DNA from: DATFYM01 sp035315065
GTDB lineage: Bacteria > Acidobacteriota > Terriglobia > UBA7540
Length of the DNA stretch: 33,432 nucleotides
NCBI GenBank assembly: GCA_035315065.1
Contig: DATFYM010000056.1
Span: 1 to 33,432, forward strand
Reading direction: 5' to 3'
Part shown: positions 32,279-33,432 of the stretch, one piece after another
Position numbering within the stretch: the first letter of the stretch is position 1
How the letters are laid out: each line of letters starts with the position of its first letter
Program-made: the position numbers and the translations under genes
The notes under the pieces: generated by a model
The model's input: only the letters and a program-made list of their open reading frames with translations
Databases searched by the model: none
Told to the model about the DNA's origin: nothing

Positions 32279-32710
32279 CGCGGCTTTCGGCCTTTTGGGA
32301 CACGAGCGCGCTGGTTCCTCTTTGCGTGCACCAGGGCATCACGTCTCGAGCGATTGCGTTGTACCAGACGTACGACATGGTGGTGTGGTGGTCCGCCCCG
32401 GTTGAGATCGCGAGTGCCCTCGCCCGCCTGGTGCGGATGAAGCAACTCACGCAGGCCGATTTAGCCAAGGCCCGGCGGCTTGCGAAAGATCTCAGCGATT
32501 CATGGTCCGTGATCCAGCCCTCGGACGCCCTCCTCGCCAATGCAGCGCAGCTTGTGGATCGTTACGACTTGCGGGCGGCAGACGCGTTGCAGTTGGCGGC
32601 GGCGCTGGTGTGGTGCGAGGACTTTCCCCCAGAGCCGTGTCTTTCTCACCGCCGACCAAAAGCTGCGAGAGGCGGCACTGCTCTGCGGCTTCGATGCCAA
32701 GCAGATGTGA
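32251..32710 (+). pseudogene. vapC: VapC-type PIN-domain toxin, frameshifted at a C run
   Basis: The ATG at 32251 follows GGAGCAGGT. PIN residues Asp17 (FWDTSALVPL), Glu52 (APVEIASAL) and Asp111 (LRAADALQLAAALV) are present. At a run of five C (32626-32630) the frame shifts: as written it goes on to 32787 as an unrelated Arg-rich sequence. Removing one C restores PQSRVFLTADQKLREAALLC and GFDAKQM, ending at TGA 32710, with the fourth acidic residue (about Asp135) and normal length of 152. VapC toxins are RNases acting on tRNA or rRNA. The lesion should abolish or weaken the toxin; a homopolymer sequencing error is an alternative. Confidence 0.88.
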
Positions 32711-32751
32711 GTGGGGATCGCCTCGCCTCCGCCTGCACTATCGGCGCTGCC

Positions 32752-32979
32752 TCAGGAGAGCCACGTCAGAAACTCCGCCGGCGTTGAGCCCGCATCGCGG
32801 AGTATTTTGGCCAGGATGCCGCGGCCAAGGTCTTCGCCCTGGTGGTCGGGAACCGTGGCCGTGCGCCCGTCCGGATGGCGGAAGAACTTGTGACTCCCAC
32901 GTTGGCGGGCCTGCTGAAATCCCAGGCTTTCCAGGAACCGGATCACTTCACGCGGCCGGACGGGGTGCAGGCGGCTCAA
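32752..32979 (-). CDS. hicA: HicA-type mRNA interferase toxin
   Basis: The protein is 75 residues. It has the compact dsRBD-like fold of the HicA/YcfA family: PREVIRFLESLGFQQARQRG, catalytic His in GSHKFFRHPDG, then TATVPDH and a C-terminal GRGILAKILRDAG helix. It cleaves mRNA when free of HicB. The start is a TTG whose TTGA overlaps the stop of hicB, giving tight coupling. The gene is complete. It converges with the vapC remnant, 41 bp away. Confidence 0.93.
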   Translation of the reverse strand: MSRLHPVRPREVIRFLESLGFQQARQRGSHKFFRHPDGRTATVPDHQGEDLGRGILAKILRDAGSTPAEFLTWLS

Positions 32980-33209
32980 ACCGCGACCTCAACCTGTTCG
33001 AGGGCGACGAACTTCATGCACGGCGCGTCTTGCTCCGCCAGGCAAAGCGCGATGACCTCGCGGATGCGCGGGGCCAGCTCTTCCATGGTGCGCGCCTGCG
33101 TGTAGCAACTCGCGAGCGATGGGACGGAAGCAACGTAATAGCCATCCTCGTCTTGCTCGATCACCACTGTGAACTGCCGCATCCTCGTCTTCGCAAGAGC
33201 CTTCTTCAT
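32976..33209 (-). CDS. hicB: HicB-type antitoxin
   Basis: The protein is 77 residues: MRQFTVVIEQDEDGYYVASVPSLASC is the partial RNase H-like fold of HicB antitoxins, with the ligand loop at SLASCYTQARTMEEL. No separate DNA-binding domain is visible, so it is the short HicB form. The antitoxin gene is first and overlaps hicA by 4 nt. There is no ribosome-binding site upstream of the ATG at 33209, but TATAAT lies 6 bp before it (33215-33220), so the mRNA may be leaderless. Confidence 0.92.
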   Translation of the reverse strand: MKKALAKTRMRQFTVVIEQDEDGYYVASVPSLASCYTQARTMEELAPRIREVIALCLAEQDAPCMKFVALEQVEVAV

Positions 33210-33214
33210 GGCGA

Positions 33215-33220
33215 CATTAT
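33215..33220 (-). promoter_or_regulatory. -10 element of hicBA, probable leaderless start
   Basis: TATAAT on the minus strand is separated from the hicB ATG by GTCGCC only. Transcription would start at or within one or two bases of the A of ATG. A -35 match (CATTGT at 17-nt spacing) is poor. Confidence 0.5.
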
Positions 33221-33244
33221 AGCAGGATTGGCGCCGAACAATGG

Positions 33245-33274
33245 CCTGGGAGCGCGGGCGTCCCGCCCGCTCTT
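33245..33274. repeat. GC-rich repeat element, copy C, single arm
   Basis: This 30-nt sequence is identical to the left arm of copy B (15332-15361). No complementary arm appears in the remaining 158 bp. It is upstream of hicB. Confidence 0.85.
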
Positions 33275-33308
33275 GCCCGCAACACCAAATGGGGCTTCGG
33301 CGCTCGCG

Positions 33309-33345
33309 AGAATTGACCCACGTCTGCTACTCAGAATTGACCCAC
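33309..33345. repeat. Direct repeats of AGAATTGACCCAC, possible end of a mobile element
   Basis: Two copies (33309-33321 and 33333-33345) are spaced 24 bp apart, followed by a looser GCTGACCCCTC at about 33369. Multiple terminal repeats of this kind with a TTGACCC core are typical of IS21-like elements. The window ends too soon to see a transposase. Confidence 0.3.
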
Positions 33346-33432
33346 CAGCTTTCCGACTAAGTCCACGCTGACCCCTCTTCCTGGCACGGTGATGATAATC
33401 ACCAATGCCTGACACTCGGAAAAGACCCTGCT

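Noticed and set aside
33206..33415. 69-codon frame on the minus strand at the right edge
   Set aside because: It translates the GC-rich repeat arm (copy C) and the AATTGACCC repeats and has no domain.

Overview
The window is GC-rich bacterial chromosome, roughly 60% GC by eye. No rRNA, tRNA or ribosomal-protein gene is present, so the taxon is an inference. The mix of Tat-dependent MocA-type oxidoreductase, ApbE, TPR-rich secreted proteins, UvrA, PolX and FHA/GAF/SpoIIE regulators, plus intergenic repeat words that I associate with soil acidobacterial sequence, suggests Acidobacteriota or a similar soil lineage.

Layout. Positions 1-20046 are almost entirely minus strand: a membrane protein cut by the left edge, an SRPBCC protein, a serine hydrolase, a secreted unknown, two small membrane proteins flanked by attC-like palindromes, ApbE, a Tat-exported Gfo/Idh/MocA protein, an alpha/beta hydrolase, an MFS transporter, a zinc-ribbon DUF2007 protein, a SprT-like metalloprotease, a three-gene secreted TPR operon, and uvrA. 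Then come a repeat-bearing membrane protein and an FHA-GAF-SpoIIE phosphatase (plus), a HAD phosphatase and PolX (minus), and a histidine kinase/NtrC pair (plus). From 29.1 kb on the window is accessory DNA: a decayed 150-bp tandem array, a duplicated intergenic block, and a toxin-antitoxin cluster (frameshifted higA, vapB with frameshifted vapC, intact hicBA).

The most striking signal is in the DNA between and around the genes. About twenty loci carry short tandem arrays with a period of 7 nt (three loci near 8 nt). The repeated word differs from locus to locus. The arrays are often arranged as two inverted arms around a unique loop, and some palindromes are nested inside the loop of another. 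These arms supply N-terminal signal-peptide sequence or C-terminal tails to several genes, and one array sits in frame inside uvrA. A second, conserved GC-rich 25-30-bp inverted-repeat element occurs three times, once inside a signal peptide. A third dispersed family sits upstream of several minus-strand genes.

Functional links supported by order: the TPR protein and two small exported proteins overlap or follow closely and probably form one operon. The kinase and the sigma-54 regulator are adjacent and probably partners. The two attC-like cassettes have stop codons inside the putative recombination core, as in integron cassettes. No integrase or transposase gene is visible.
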